Notes: generated by a model not told the origin, from the sequence alone. DNA of 8,022 nt from Deltaproteobacteria bacterium (GCA_031267005.1 JAIRZX010000532.1:1-8022); one strand, 5' to 3'; counted from the first letter of the stretch, positions 1-5,600 are shown. A program made the numbers and translations.

Positions 1-1031
1 TCGCACAGGGCGGCCTTGCTGTTGCAGCGGAATAGCTCGGAGGTCTCCGGGTCCATGCGGGCGGCGAAGAGCTCGACCACCTCGTCCCTGGTGGTTCGGT
101 GGACGCCGTCCTTCTCGAAGAGGCGCTCGAGCAGGAGCTTGACAGAACACTGCCTGTCCGGGGTGAGGCTGTTCTGGTTTAGGAGGGACTGCTTCACGGC
201 CCCCTTTACGGCGATCCCGATGAGCTCGCCCAGCTTGGAGTGCTTGCCCGCGCTCGTGAGCGGCGGGAAGCCGTCCACGCGCATCGAGGCAACCCCCATC
301 TGGTCGGTCCCCGTGCCGGTAGCCAGGCCGTCCGAGTAGCGGGAGTTGATGTTCAGCTCCTGCAACGCCGCTGTCTTGGCCTCGGTGGCCATCATGACGG
401 ACCTGGCCAGGCACCCCGGGGTGAGGGGGAGGTTCACGAACACCATGACGTTGATGGTGCCGTGGGGCGGCAACTCGGAGGAGCCGGAAGGTTCCGGGGT
501 TCCGGAAACGCCGTACGGCCCTGAAGCGCCGGAGGGGCCCCCGCTCCCGCCCGCCCGCGGCGGAAGCTTGTGGGCCCCCTCAAGCGCCTTCTTCCAGCGC
601 GGGATGTCCTCGTAGCCGTCCCTGCCCTCGTAGCCCGACGCGGGGTCCCCGGCGCGGCCGGCGTTGCTTTCCACTCCAGCGGTGGACACGGCCGCCACGG
701 TGAGATCCTTGTAGCTCTCCGATCTCGCGTCGCACAGCCGCATGTTGGCGGCGGTGGACAGCGCCGCGCACCTGGACGGCGGGCCAATGCCGTGCTGGGC
801 GCAGAGCTCCTCCAGGTACCTCTCGGGGTCGGTGTAGCCCAGCATGGCCTTGCCGCCCCCGTGGCCGGACGGCTCGCAGGCCTGGTGGTTGAAGAGGTAG
901 AGGAGATCCTCGCGGTAGCCTCCGTTGGCCCTGGCGGTGGAAAGCACCGCGTGGGGCGAGTTGAAGCGGGCGTACACGATCTTGTTGCCGCGGCGGAGTT
1001 CCAGCCCGTCGTAGAAATTCCCCAGAAGCAT
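1..1031 (-). CDS. cbiZ: Adenosylcobinamide amidohydrolase CbiZ (3' end beyond the window)
   Basis: CbiZ hydrolyses adenosylcobinamide to adenosylcobyric acid and aminopropanol, letting the cell salvage or remodel corrinoids taken up from outside. The frame is open from an ATG at 1031 to the left edge, giving 343 codons with no stop. Family signatures are seen in order: SPHAVLSTARANGGYRED (residues 25-42), AAVSTAGVESNAGRAGD (113-129), GTINVMVFVNLPLTPG (191-206), ATEAKTAALQEL (215-226) and ATGTGTDQMGVAS (237-249). Residues about 155-190 form a Gly/Pro/Ser-rich insertion between two conserved blocks. The protein runs at least 90 residues past the GTGTDQ motif, so it is longer than the minimal domain. 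No strong Shine-Dalgarno precedes the ATG; it was chosen because conserved sequence begins soon after it and no other Met lies just upstream. It is co-directional with cbiA but separated by 651 bp, so it probably has its own promoter. Family assignment is confident. Confidence 0.9.
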   Translation of the reverse strand, partial: MLLGNFYDGLELRRGNKIVYARFNSPHAVLSTARANGGYREDLLYLFNHQACEPSGHGGGKAMLGYTDPERYLEELCAQHGIGPPSRCAALSTAANMRLCDARSESYKDLTVAAVSTAGVESNAGRAGDPASGYEGRDGYEDIPRWKKALEGAHKLPPRAGGSGGPSGASGPYGVSGTPEPSGSSELPPHGTINVMVFVNLPLTPGCLARSVMMATEAKTAALQELNINSRYSDGLATGTGTDQMGVASMRVDGFPPLTSAGKHSKLGELIGIAVKGAVKQSLLNQNSLTPDRQCSVKLLLERLFEKDGVHRTTRDEVVELFAARMDPETSELFRCNSKAALC

Positions 1032-1682
1032 TTTTCGAAACCCCCGATGCCCCTCTCGCGCGCGGGGCCTGGCGCCGCTCCGCGCCCCCGCTCCGGAGGG
1101 CGCGTCCCGGCTTGCGCATCTCTTTCTGTTGCAGATCGCCGACGGTAGCGTTTTCTGGCTGAGGTCGCGAAAGGCCTCAAGGGCGTCCGGAACGGGACGG
1201 AATGATTAATGGAGCGTTTCTGGACTTGGGTGGAGTGTTTCGGGCTGTCTGAAAGGTTTCGGCTACGCGGAACCAGGCGGCCGTCTGCGATCGACTCAAT
1301 TCCGCTCTTGTCTGCTCTGCGCCGCTCTTCTCTTCTCTGTCTGCTCAGCTCTGTCTGCTCAGCTCTGTCTGCTCTGTCTGCTCTGCTCTGCTCTGAATTT
1401 CTCAGTGTTTTAGGGTCCGTTTAGGTTCAGCACCGCACGGAAATCCTGTCAGGAAAGCAATTATGTGAACCAGGGCTAAAAACGATCTGGGATCATGCAA
1501 TCGAAGAAACCCGATCAAAGCAAACCACCACTCGAAAAACACGAAACAATCGAAAAGCCACGGCGGACCGAAAACCCGATCGCGTCGGCCGGTGCCGCCG
1601 CGAGCGCCGAACTTCCGGCCGCAGCTACGCCAGCGCTGACGCGGCGTCCGGCCCAGCCCGGCCGGCCGCCCGCCCGCCCGGC
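1032..1682. other. Long cbiA-cbiZ intergenic region, no gene seen
   Basis: These 651 bases separate the cbiA stop codon from the cbiZ start. I see no convincing gene on either strand. Open frames on the plus strand (about 1209-1424 and 1495-1731) are short, low in complexity or run into cbiA antisense, and match no family I know. The part nearest cbiA (about 1565-1682) is very GC-rich with overlapping GGCCGG-type palindromes. The middle (about 1430-1565) is AT-richer, and 1309-1395 is a pyrimidine-rich tandem repeat. No B12-box-like or other riboswitch motif was found here, and no clear terminator for cbiA. Confidence 0.6.
1309..1395. repeat. Pyrimidine-rich tandem repeat, 14-bp unit decaying to shorter units
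   Basis: The plus strand is built of TCTG, CTGTCTG and CTCTG words. The cleanest part is a 14-bp unit, CTCTGTCTGCTCAG, at 1335-1348 and again at 1349-1362. A third copy from 1363 loses its last two bases, and the array then passes into a run of CTCTG words ending near 1395. Position 1309-1334 is an irregular lead-in. It lies in the leader or promoter region of cbiZ, about 280 to 360 bp upstream of its start. The strand transcribed into cbiZ would be rich in AGAGCAGACAG. Confidence 0.85.
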
Positions 1683-2990
1683 TCACTTGGCGAAAAGCCT
1701 GGCGGCGGCCTCCGGGTTTGAGGGCAGGTAGAAATGGACGTAGGACGCCGTCAGGCGGCGGGCGCGGAAGATGTCCTCGCTCTCCTTGCGGCGCTGGTCC
1801 TGGCGCTTGGCCCTGCAGACGGGCGCCATGTCGATCTTCAGGGTGGAGTGGTGGAAGGAATGCCCGCGGACGGTCCCCTCGGGGAGATCCGCGCTCATGA
1901 GCCCGAGCCCCCGGAGCCCGCCCGTAAGCGCCGCGCGGCCGGGGAGCAGCCCTGCCATCTCGGAGTAGACTCCGTCCAGGCCCAGCTCTTCGAGCAAATA
2001 GAGCATGCCCCCGCACTCGGCCAGGATCGGCCTGTCCGCCTCGAAGTGCCGCCGGACGCCCTCCATCACGCCCCGGTTCGCGGAAAGGGCCCGCAGGTGC
2101 AGTTCCGGGTAGCCGCCGGGCAGGTACAGCGCGTCGCACTCGGGGAAGGGATCTCCCGCCACTGGGGAGAAGAAGGCAAGTTCCGCGCCCATGAGGCGCC
2201 ACAGGTCCAGGTTCCCCTGGTAGATGAAGCTGAAGGCGTCGTCGCGGGCTACCGCGAGCCTTACGCCTTCCAGGCGGCCCTTCCAAGGCGAGAAGTCAGT
2301 GCCCTTCCTCGTGAAGGCCGCCTCCGGCGGCACGTCCGAGATGCCTTGGGAGGAGAGGTGATCGGCCGCGCGGTCCAGTCGGCGGTCCAGATCGTCGAGC
2401 TCCGAGGCCTGCACGAGCCCCAGGTGCCTGGACGGGAGTTCCACGTCCGACCCGCGGTACAGGGCGCCGTACCAGCGCATGCCTGGAGGGAGCGAATCGG
2501 AGAGGATTTGCGCGTGGCTCTCACCGGCCACGCGGTTGGCCAGCACCCCGGCCCAGGGGAGCCCCTCGCGCCAGGTGGAGAGCCCGTGGGCTATCGCAGG
2601 GAAGGTCTGGGCCATGGCCTGGGCGTTGATTACGGCGAGGACCGGTATGCCGAAACGCTGGGCTAGATCGGCCGCGGAGGGGCTCCCGTCGAAGAGGCCC
2701 ATCACCCCCTCCACTATTATGAGATCCGCGTCGCCCGCCGCCTCCCAGAGGAGGGCGTCGCAGTTGGACTCGCCCACCATCCACAAGTCTAGCTGGTACA
2801 CGGGCGAGCCGGAGGCCCGGGCGAGGATCATGGGGTCCAGGAAGTCCGGGCCGCACTTGAAGACCCTGACCTTCCGGCCTTTCCTGCAGTGGTGGCGGGC
2901 CAGGGCGGCCGTCACCGTCGTCTTGCCCTGGCCCGAGGAGGGGGCGGACAAGAGCACCGCCGGGCATTTTCTCACCTCTTCGCCTGACAT
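1683..2990 (-). CDS. cbiA: Cobyrinate a,c-diamide synthase CbiA/CobB
   Basis: This ATP- and glutamine-dependent enzyme amidates the a and c side chains of cobyrinic acid in cobalamin synthesis. The 435-residue product is a typical full length. The N-terminal synthetase domain shows the P-loop APSSGQGKTT (16-25), FKCGPDFLDP (44-53) and VEGVMGLFDG (93-102). The C-terminal class I glutamine amidotransferase domain shows YLPGGYPELH (289-298), the nucleophile Cys326 in AECGGML, RGHSFHHS (375-382) and the catalytic His419 in SYVHFYLPSNPEAA. The ATG at 2990 is preceded by an AAAGGGG Shine-Dalgarno-like stretch about seven bases upstream. The homologous CfbB of coenzyme F430 synthesis has the same fold, but cbiC upstream and cbiZ downstream favour a B12 role. 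It lies 268 bp downstream of cbiC and is probably co-transcribed with it, since no good promoter was seen in the gap. All catalytic motifs look intact. Confidence 0.96.
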   Translation of the reverse strand: MSGEEVRKCPAVLLSAPSSGQGKTTVTAALARHHCRKGRKVRVFKCGPDFLDPMILARASGSPVYQLDLWMVGESNCDALLWEAAGDADLIIVEGVMGLFDGSPSAADLAQRFGIPVLAVINAQAMAQTFPAIAHGLSTWREGLPWAGVLANRVAGESHAQILSDSLPPGMRWYGALYRGSDVELPSRHLGLVQASELDDLDRRLDRAADHLSSQGISDVPPEAAFTRKGTDFSPWKGRLEGVRLAVARDDAFSFIYQGNLDLWRLMGAELAFFSPVAGDPFPECDALYLPGGYPELHLRALSANRGVMEGVRRHFEADRPILAECGGMLYLLEELGLDGVYSEMAGLLPGRAALTGGLRGLGLMSADLPEGTVRGHSFHHSTLKIDMAPVCRAKRQDQRRKESEDIFRARRLTASYVHFYLPSNPEAAARLFAK

Positions 2991-3016
2991 CCTTTGCCCC
3001 TTTCAGGAAGGAAGGA

Positions 3017-3035
3017 CCGGCGGGGGGGGCGCCGG
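3017..3035 (-). promoter_or_regulatory. Perfect GC hairpin with homopolymer loop upstream of cbiA
   Basis: CCGGCG (3017-3022) and CGCCGG (3030-3035) are perfect inverted repeats around seven identical bases, which are C residues on the cbiA mRNA strand. The hairpin sits about 27 bases upstream of the cbiA start and about 10 bases from its ribosome-binding stretch. There is no U-tract after it, so it is not a classical terminator. A role in mRNA stability or translation is only a guess. Confidence 0.45.
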
Positions 3036-3172
3036 CTTGGAATAGCCGCCCTTTTCGGGCGCGGGGCCCGGCCCGCGAATGGCTCCCCGGTCCAGCTCCA
3101 GCTCCGGCCCGCTGTCCGCGGGAAAAAATGCCCACGGCCTTCAGGGACTCCGGGACTCATGGGTTTGAGGCC

Positions 3173-3252
3173 TTCCGGACTCCGGGCATTCCGGACTCCG
3201 GGCATTCCGGACTGCGGGCATTCCGGATTAAGGGCCGTCCGGACTCCGGGCC
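3173..3252. repeat. 16-bp tandem repeat between cbiC and cbiA
   Basis: Five 16-bp units can be aligned: TTCCGGACTCCGGGCA at 3173-3188 and identically at 3189-3204, a one-base variant at 3205-3220, a diverged copy at 3221-3236 and another at 3237-3252. A partial sixth copy runs into the cbiC stop codon at 3261-3259. Irregular, related sequence precedes the array from about 3147. The unit contains TCCGGA and CCGGACTCCGG palindromes, so each copy could fold on either strand. It occupies much of the cbiC-cbiA spacer. Confidence 0.9.
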
Positions 3253-3258
3253 GTCCGG

Positions 3259-3915
3259 CTAGGCCTTGAGCGCCAGCTTGGCGAGCGCGTTGACCGCGGC
3301 GGCGGCTACGTTGGAGCCGCCCTTGCGGCTCAGGTTGGTGATGAAGCGGGCGATCTTTGAGGCCGCGAGATCGCGCTTCGACTCGTAGGCGTTCACGAAA
3401 CCCACGGGAAGCCCTATCACTAAGGCCGGCTCGGGAAGCGAAGGATCGCCCTGGAGCCTCTCCATCAGGCGGTAGAGGGCGGTGGGGGCGTTGCCGACGG
3501 CCCAGATCGCCGGCCTGGAGGCGGTAACGTGGTGGAGTAAAGCCACGTCCACAGCCGCCTGGGAGCGGGTGGAGCCGCTCGCCTTCGCGGCCTCCGCCGT
3601 CCTGGGGTCGTCAACCAGGCACAACAGCTCGGCCCCATAGGAGGCCAAGTTCGCGCGGTTGATTCCGGAGAGGGCCATCTTCGTGTCGGTGAGTATCAGC
3701 GGGCCGGCCTTGATGGCCGCGACTCCGGCCTCGACGGCCCCGGGGCTCATGACCGTGTCCTTCACGTAATCGAAGTCGGCGGAGGTGTGGACGAGCCTTC
3801 TCACTACGGTCCAGGCGGCGGGAGCCCACTTGTGGGGCCCCGCCTCCTTGTCGATGATGGCGAAGCTTTTATCCTCGATCTCCTGCGGCGGGATCTTCCA
3901 GGCCGCTGTGTCCAT
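3259..3915 (-). CDS. cbiC: Precorrin-8X / cobalt-precorrin-8 methylmutase CbiC (CobH)
   Basis: CbiC moves the C-11 methyl group of (cobalt-)precorrin-8 to C-12, giving (cobyrinic) hydrogenobyrinic acid. Its product is the substrate of CbiA, encoded next. The 218-residue length is typical. The catalytic histidine is His43 in RRLVHTSADFDY (39-50). Other family blocks are TDTKMALSGIN (76-86), AVGNAPTALYRL (139-150), GLPVGFVNAYESK (168-180) and RKGGSNVAAAAVNAL (197-211). I chose the ATG at 3915 because AAGGTG lies six bases upstream and conserved sequence starts at once. The same frame stays open to 4140, but that extension is Arg/Pro/Ala-rich and unlike the family, so it looks like leader sequence. 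A promoter-like element at 4284-4256 and a possible attenuator at 4172-4139 lie upstream. The gene ends inside the edge of a 16-bp tandem repeat. Confidence 0.95.
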   Translation of the reverse strand: MDTAAWKIPPQEIEDKSFAIIDKEAGPHKWAPAAWTVVRRLVHTSADFDYVKDTVMSPGAVEAGVAAIKAGPLILTDTKMALSGINRANLASYGAELLCLVDDPRTAEAAKASGSTRSQAAVDVALLHHVTASRPAIWAVGNAPTALYRLMERLQGDPSLPEPALVIGLPVGFVNAYESKRDLAASKIARFITNLSRKGGSNVAAAAVNALAKLALKA

Positions 3916-4249
3916 ATGTGTCACCTTGGGGGTCTTGTTGGCTTGGGAGGCGGCTTGTCGGGAAGGGCCCGGGAAAAGCGCAAGCCCGCGCCCCGAGGCG
4001 CGCGCGAAAGGCTCGGAACGACCCCGGCAGGCCCGGAAAGCGCTTCGGAGGCGCCGGGTAGAGCCGAGAAACGGCTGGAGGCGCCCGCATGGGGCAGGAT
4101 GGCGGCGCGCTGCACGCCATGGAGCGGGCCGGACGCGCAAAAAAAGCCCCGAAGCCGCGTCGGCGAGGCTTCCCGCGTTCCGGGCCTATGCCGACGGACG
4201 CCCGCCCTTTGTATGAAGGCGCGGACCCGGCGTGTCAGGGCGTTGTCAC
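3916..4249 (-). promoter_or_regulatory. Long untranslated leader of cbiC
   Basis: If transcription starts about seven bases after the promoter-like element at 4284-4256, the cbiC mRNA has a leader of roughly 330 nt. It holds a hairpin of CGCCTT and AGGGCG (around 4206-4224), then a terminator-like hairpin with a U-tract (4172-4139), then about 220 bases of GC-rich sequence before the AAGGTG ribosome-binding site at 3927-3922. No gene is evident; the in-frame upstream extension of cbiC to 4140 does not look like protein of this family. The length and arrangement suggest regulation by attenuation, which is inference. Confidence 0.45.
4139..4172 (-). terminator. Rho-independent terminator or attenuator in the cbiC leader
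   Basis: On the minus strand AAGCCTCG (4171-4164) can pair with CGGGGCTT (4151-4144), with one G-U pair. An alternative stem is GAAGCC (4172-4167) with GGCTTC (4156-4151). The stem is followed by a run of T residues ending at 4139, so the sequence has the form of an intrinsic terminator. It lies after the likely cbiC promoter but more than 200 bases before the cbiC start, a position expected for a transcription attenuator. The loop region GCCGACG (4164-4158) can also pair with CGTCGGC (4196-4190), a possible competing fold. Confidence 0.65.
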
Positions 4250-4255
4250 CCGCTT

Positions 4256-4284
4256 AATGTAGTGGAAGCGCGGGTTATTGTCAA
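4256..4284 (-). promoter_or_regulatory. Sigma-70-type promoter candidate for cbiC
   Basis: On the minus strand a perfect -35 box TTGACA (4284-4279) is followed by a 17-bp spacer and a -10 box TACATT (4261-4256, four of six consensus bases). The predicted start is near 4249. It lies in the gap between the ISL3-derived gene and cbiC and points at cbiC. This is sequence match only. Confidence 0.55.
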
Positions 4285-4324
4285 CAATCGGCGCGCCCGG
4301 GAGGACCGTCGGCGCCCTGTCGGG

Positions 4325-4343
4325 GTTGCGGGGGCAGCTTCCC
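4325..4343 (-). promoter_or_regulatory. Cobalamin-riboswitch-core-like sequence, probably degenerate
   Basis: The minus strand reads GGGAAGCTGCCCCCGCAAC. The cobalamin riboswitch has a conserved GGGAA before its P6 stem and GCTGCCCCCGCAACTGT after it, so 14 bases after GGGAA match the core exactly. Here the P6 arm that should separate the two halves is missing and the following bases do not match. I found no CCACTG element or AGCC-GGAGACC B12 box in the following 400 bases. It lies upstream of a B12 gene in the right orientation, which is why it is listed. It may be a relic, an unusual variant, or chance in GC-rich DNA. Confidence 0.3.
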
Positions 4344-4420
4344 GTCTCAAAGGCCTCCGACCGCCACCGTACGCCCCTTCCAGGACGGGGCGGCCGCGGC
4401 GCCGGGCGGCCCAAGCGGAG

Positions 4421-5155
4421 TTAGCCGTCCGTCGGAGTAAGCTCGTCGGCCCCGGGCGCGGAGATGCCGTTTTCCGGGCAGACGGCGTCCTGGAAGTCCG
4501 GCTGGAAATCTCGCGGGAACTCTGGCGGCAACTCTGGAGGGAACCCGGCAGGGGCGTCCGGCTGGGCCTCAGGCGCGGTTTCCGGGAAGGCGGACGACAA
4601 AGACTCGCCCTGTTCCTTGGAGGGCTTGGCGAGGAGGTGGTAGGCGGGCGAACGGGGCCTGCCCCGGCCCGGATGCTTCGCGCCGGCGGGGTGCTCGTAG
4701 GCCTCGAGCACGTGGAGGATGCGGCGGTCGCTCTCGCCCAGGAAGCTGGCTACGGCGGAATGCGGCATGTAGTCGGCCAAAGCCAGGATCTTATCCTCCA
4801 AGAGGGCGGTCAGATGGCTGTGGTCGCGGGCCCAGGGCACGTGGAAAGTCTTAACGCCGCAGTCAGGGCACTTGAGCCTGGGGACTGCCAGGTGCAGGTG
4901 GCAATGGTAGCGGGCTATGTCGAGAGCGCGCCAGATCCTGTCGAGCCTGGAGTGGACTTTCAAGCCCTCAATGCCGCACGAGCACTGGAAGAGGGCCTTG
5001 CGGTGGTAGCTTATGCGGATATCCACACTTCCCAAGGCGTCGTCGAAGTCCATGCTTTCTATGTAAAGCGGGAACTCTATCTGGTAGATCCGCTCGAAGT
5101 CTGGGAAGAGCGGGTTGGCCACCGGCTTCATGATCCGCAGCGTGACAGGGTCCAT
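4421..5155 (-). CDS. ISL3-transposase-derived zinc-finger/HTH protein lacking the catalytic domain
   Basis: The first 155 or so of its 244 residues match the N-terminal part of ISL3-family transposases: the zinc-binding region (Cys58, Cys60, Cys96 and Cys99 in FQCSCG and LKCPDCG), the WRALDIARYHCHLHLAVPR segment (75-93), HVPWARDHSHLT (105-116), and a helix-turn-helix-like stretch about 120-150 with MPHSAVASFLGESDRRI. The DDE catalytic domain that normally follows is absent; no frame downstream restores it. Instead there is a Pro/Glu/Asp-rich tail with loosely repeated FPPELPPEFPRDFQPDFQ (205-222). The first cysteine pair is CxC rather than the usual CxxC. The ATG at 5155 has a strong AAGGAG seven bases upstream (5168-5163) and a good promoter (5227-5199), so expression is plausible. 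It could be a truncated transposase or a DNA-binding protein co-opted from one. No flanking inverted repeats were recognised. Confidence 0.75.
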   Translation of the reverse strand: MDPVTLRIMKPVANPLFPDFERIYQIEFPLYIESMDFDDALGSVDIRISYHRKALFQCSCGIEGLKVHSRLDRIWRALDIARYHCHLHLAVPRLKCPDCGVKTFHVPWARDHSHLTALLEDKILALADYMPHSAVASFLGESDRRILHVLEAYEHPAGAKHPGRGRPRSPAYHLLAKPSKEQGESLSSAFPETAPEAQPDAPAGFPPELPPEFPRDFQPDFQDAVCPENGISAPGADELTPTDG

Positions 5156-5198
5156 ATAGATTCTCCTTATTGCGTGTTTTTGTAATACCTAAACTCAT

Positions 5199-5227
5199 AA
5201 TATATCATAAAGGAGCAAGTTAGGCAA
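5199..5227 (-). promoter_or_regulatory. Promoter candidate for the ISL3-derived gene
   Basis: On the minus strand TTGCCT (5227-5222) is followed by a 17-bp spacer and TATATT (5204-5199), a close match to the sigma-70 -35/-10 pattern, within a short AT-rich island. The predicted start near 5192 gives a leader of about 37 nt that ends with AAGGAG seven bases before the ATG at 5155. Confidence 0.6.
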
Positions 5228-5264
5228 ATGCTTTGTATTTAAACGCTATTTCACAGTATTTGAT

Positions 5265-5401
5265 GGAGCAGGAGGGATTATCCGTTCACGGGCATGGCCA
5301 GGCTGGCTGGACAGCCCCGTGCCTACGCCACGAACGCTGTGTCTGCTTATACGGCGGTCGCTACAGGAGAACTGACCGCACCTCCACCTACTCAGTTTTA
5401 A
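5265..5401 (+). other. Unexplained, possibly structured island with a 35-codon ORF
   Basis: This stretch is less GC-rich than the sequence that follows. It contains a perfect 6-bp inverted repeat, GCGGTC (5354-5359) and GACCGC (5374-5379), around a 14-base loop containing AGGAG. A second pair is CACGGG (5287-5292) and CCCGTG (5316-5321), with CCAG/CTGG nested inside. A plus-strand ORF from ATG 5294 to TAA 5401 encodes 35 residues, including RAYATNAVSAYTAVATGEL, which I do not recognise. Its only purine-rich ribosome-binding-like stretch (AGGAGGG) is about 17 bases away, too far to be convincing. The minus strand is open in the same register. It could be a structured RNA, a small gene or a decayed element end. 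Confidence 0.25.
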
Positions 5402-5514
5402 CGTCTTTATGGATACCGGACATTTCCCTTGTCCAGCGCCTCAGTTCTCCTCCTCCGGCCTTCATGTCATTACTCAGGCCTTTTCCGGGCTTTCCTCCGC
5501 CCTCCCTGTCATTC

Positions 5515-5600
5515 CTGTCATTCCTCTCGCCGCCCTGTCATTCCTCTCGCCGCCCTGGCATTCCTCTCGCCTACCTGGCATTCATCTCGCCTACCTGGCA
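5515..5600. repeat. 20-bp tandem repeat
   Basis: Four 20-bp units are aligned exactly: CTGTCATTCCTCTCGCCGCC at 5515-5534 and identically at 5535-5554, then CTGGCATTCCTCTCGCCTAC at 5555-5574 and a one-base variant at 5575-5594. A partial copy (CTGGCA) begins at 5595 and CATTCCTCT recurs near 5610. An upstream half copy, CTGTCATTC, starts at 5505. The period is not a multiple of three and no gene frame explains it. The strand is strongly pyrimidine-biased. Confidence 0.9.

Noticed and set aside
434..1180. Long minus- and plus-strand open frames overlapping the left end (for example 434-1180, 580-1119 and 570-1148)
   Set aside because: They are shadow frames in GC-rich DNA, rich in Arg/Pro/Ala/Gly; the true frame there is cbiZ, which shows conserved motifs throughout.
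2158..2164. GCCACTG word resembling a cobalamin riboswitch element
   Set aside because: It lies inside cbiA on the antisense strand with none of the other conserved elements nearby.
1402..2286. 294-codon minus-strand frame overlapping the end of cbiA
   Set aside because: It overlaps cbiA in another frame, lacks any recognisable motif and has the composition of shadow translation.
3916..4140. N-terminal extension of CbiC to an upstream ATG at 4140
   Set aside because: The extension is Arg/Pro/Ala-rich and unlike the family; the ATG at 3915 has an AAGGTG site six bases away and gives the normal length with His43 in the usual place.
4232..5185. 317-codon plus-strand frame opposite the ISL3-like gene
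   Set aside because: It is antisense to a gene with clear zinc-finger motifs, a ribosome-binding site and a promoter, and matches no family I know.
1309..5600. CRISPR array
   Set aside because: The repeats are directly adjacent short units without unique spacers of regular length, and no cas gene is present.
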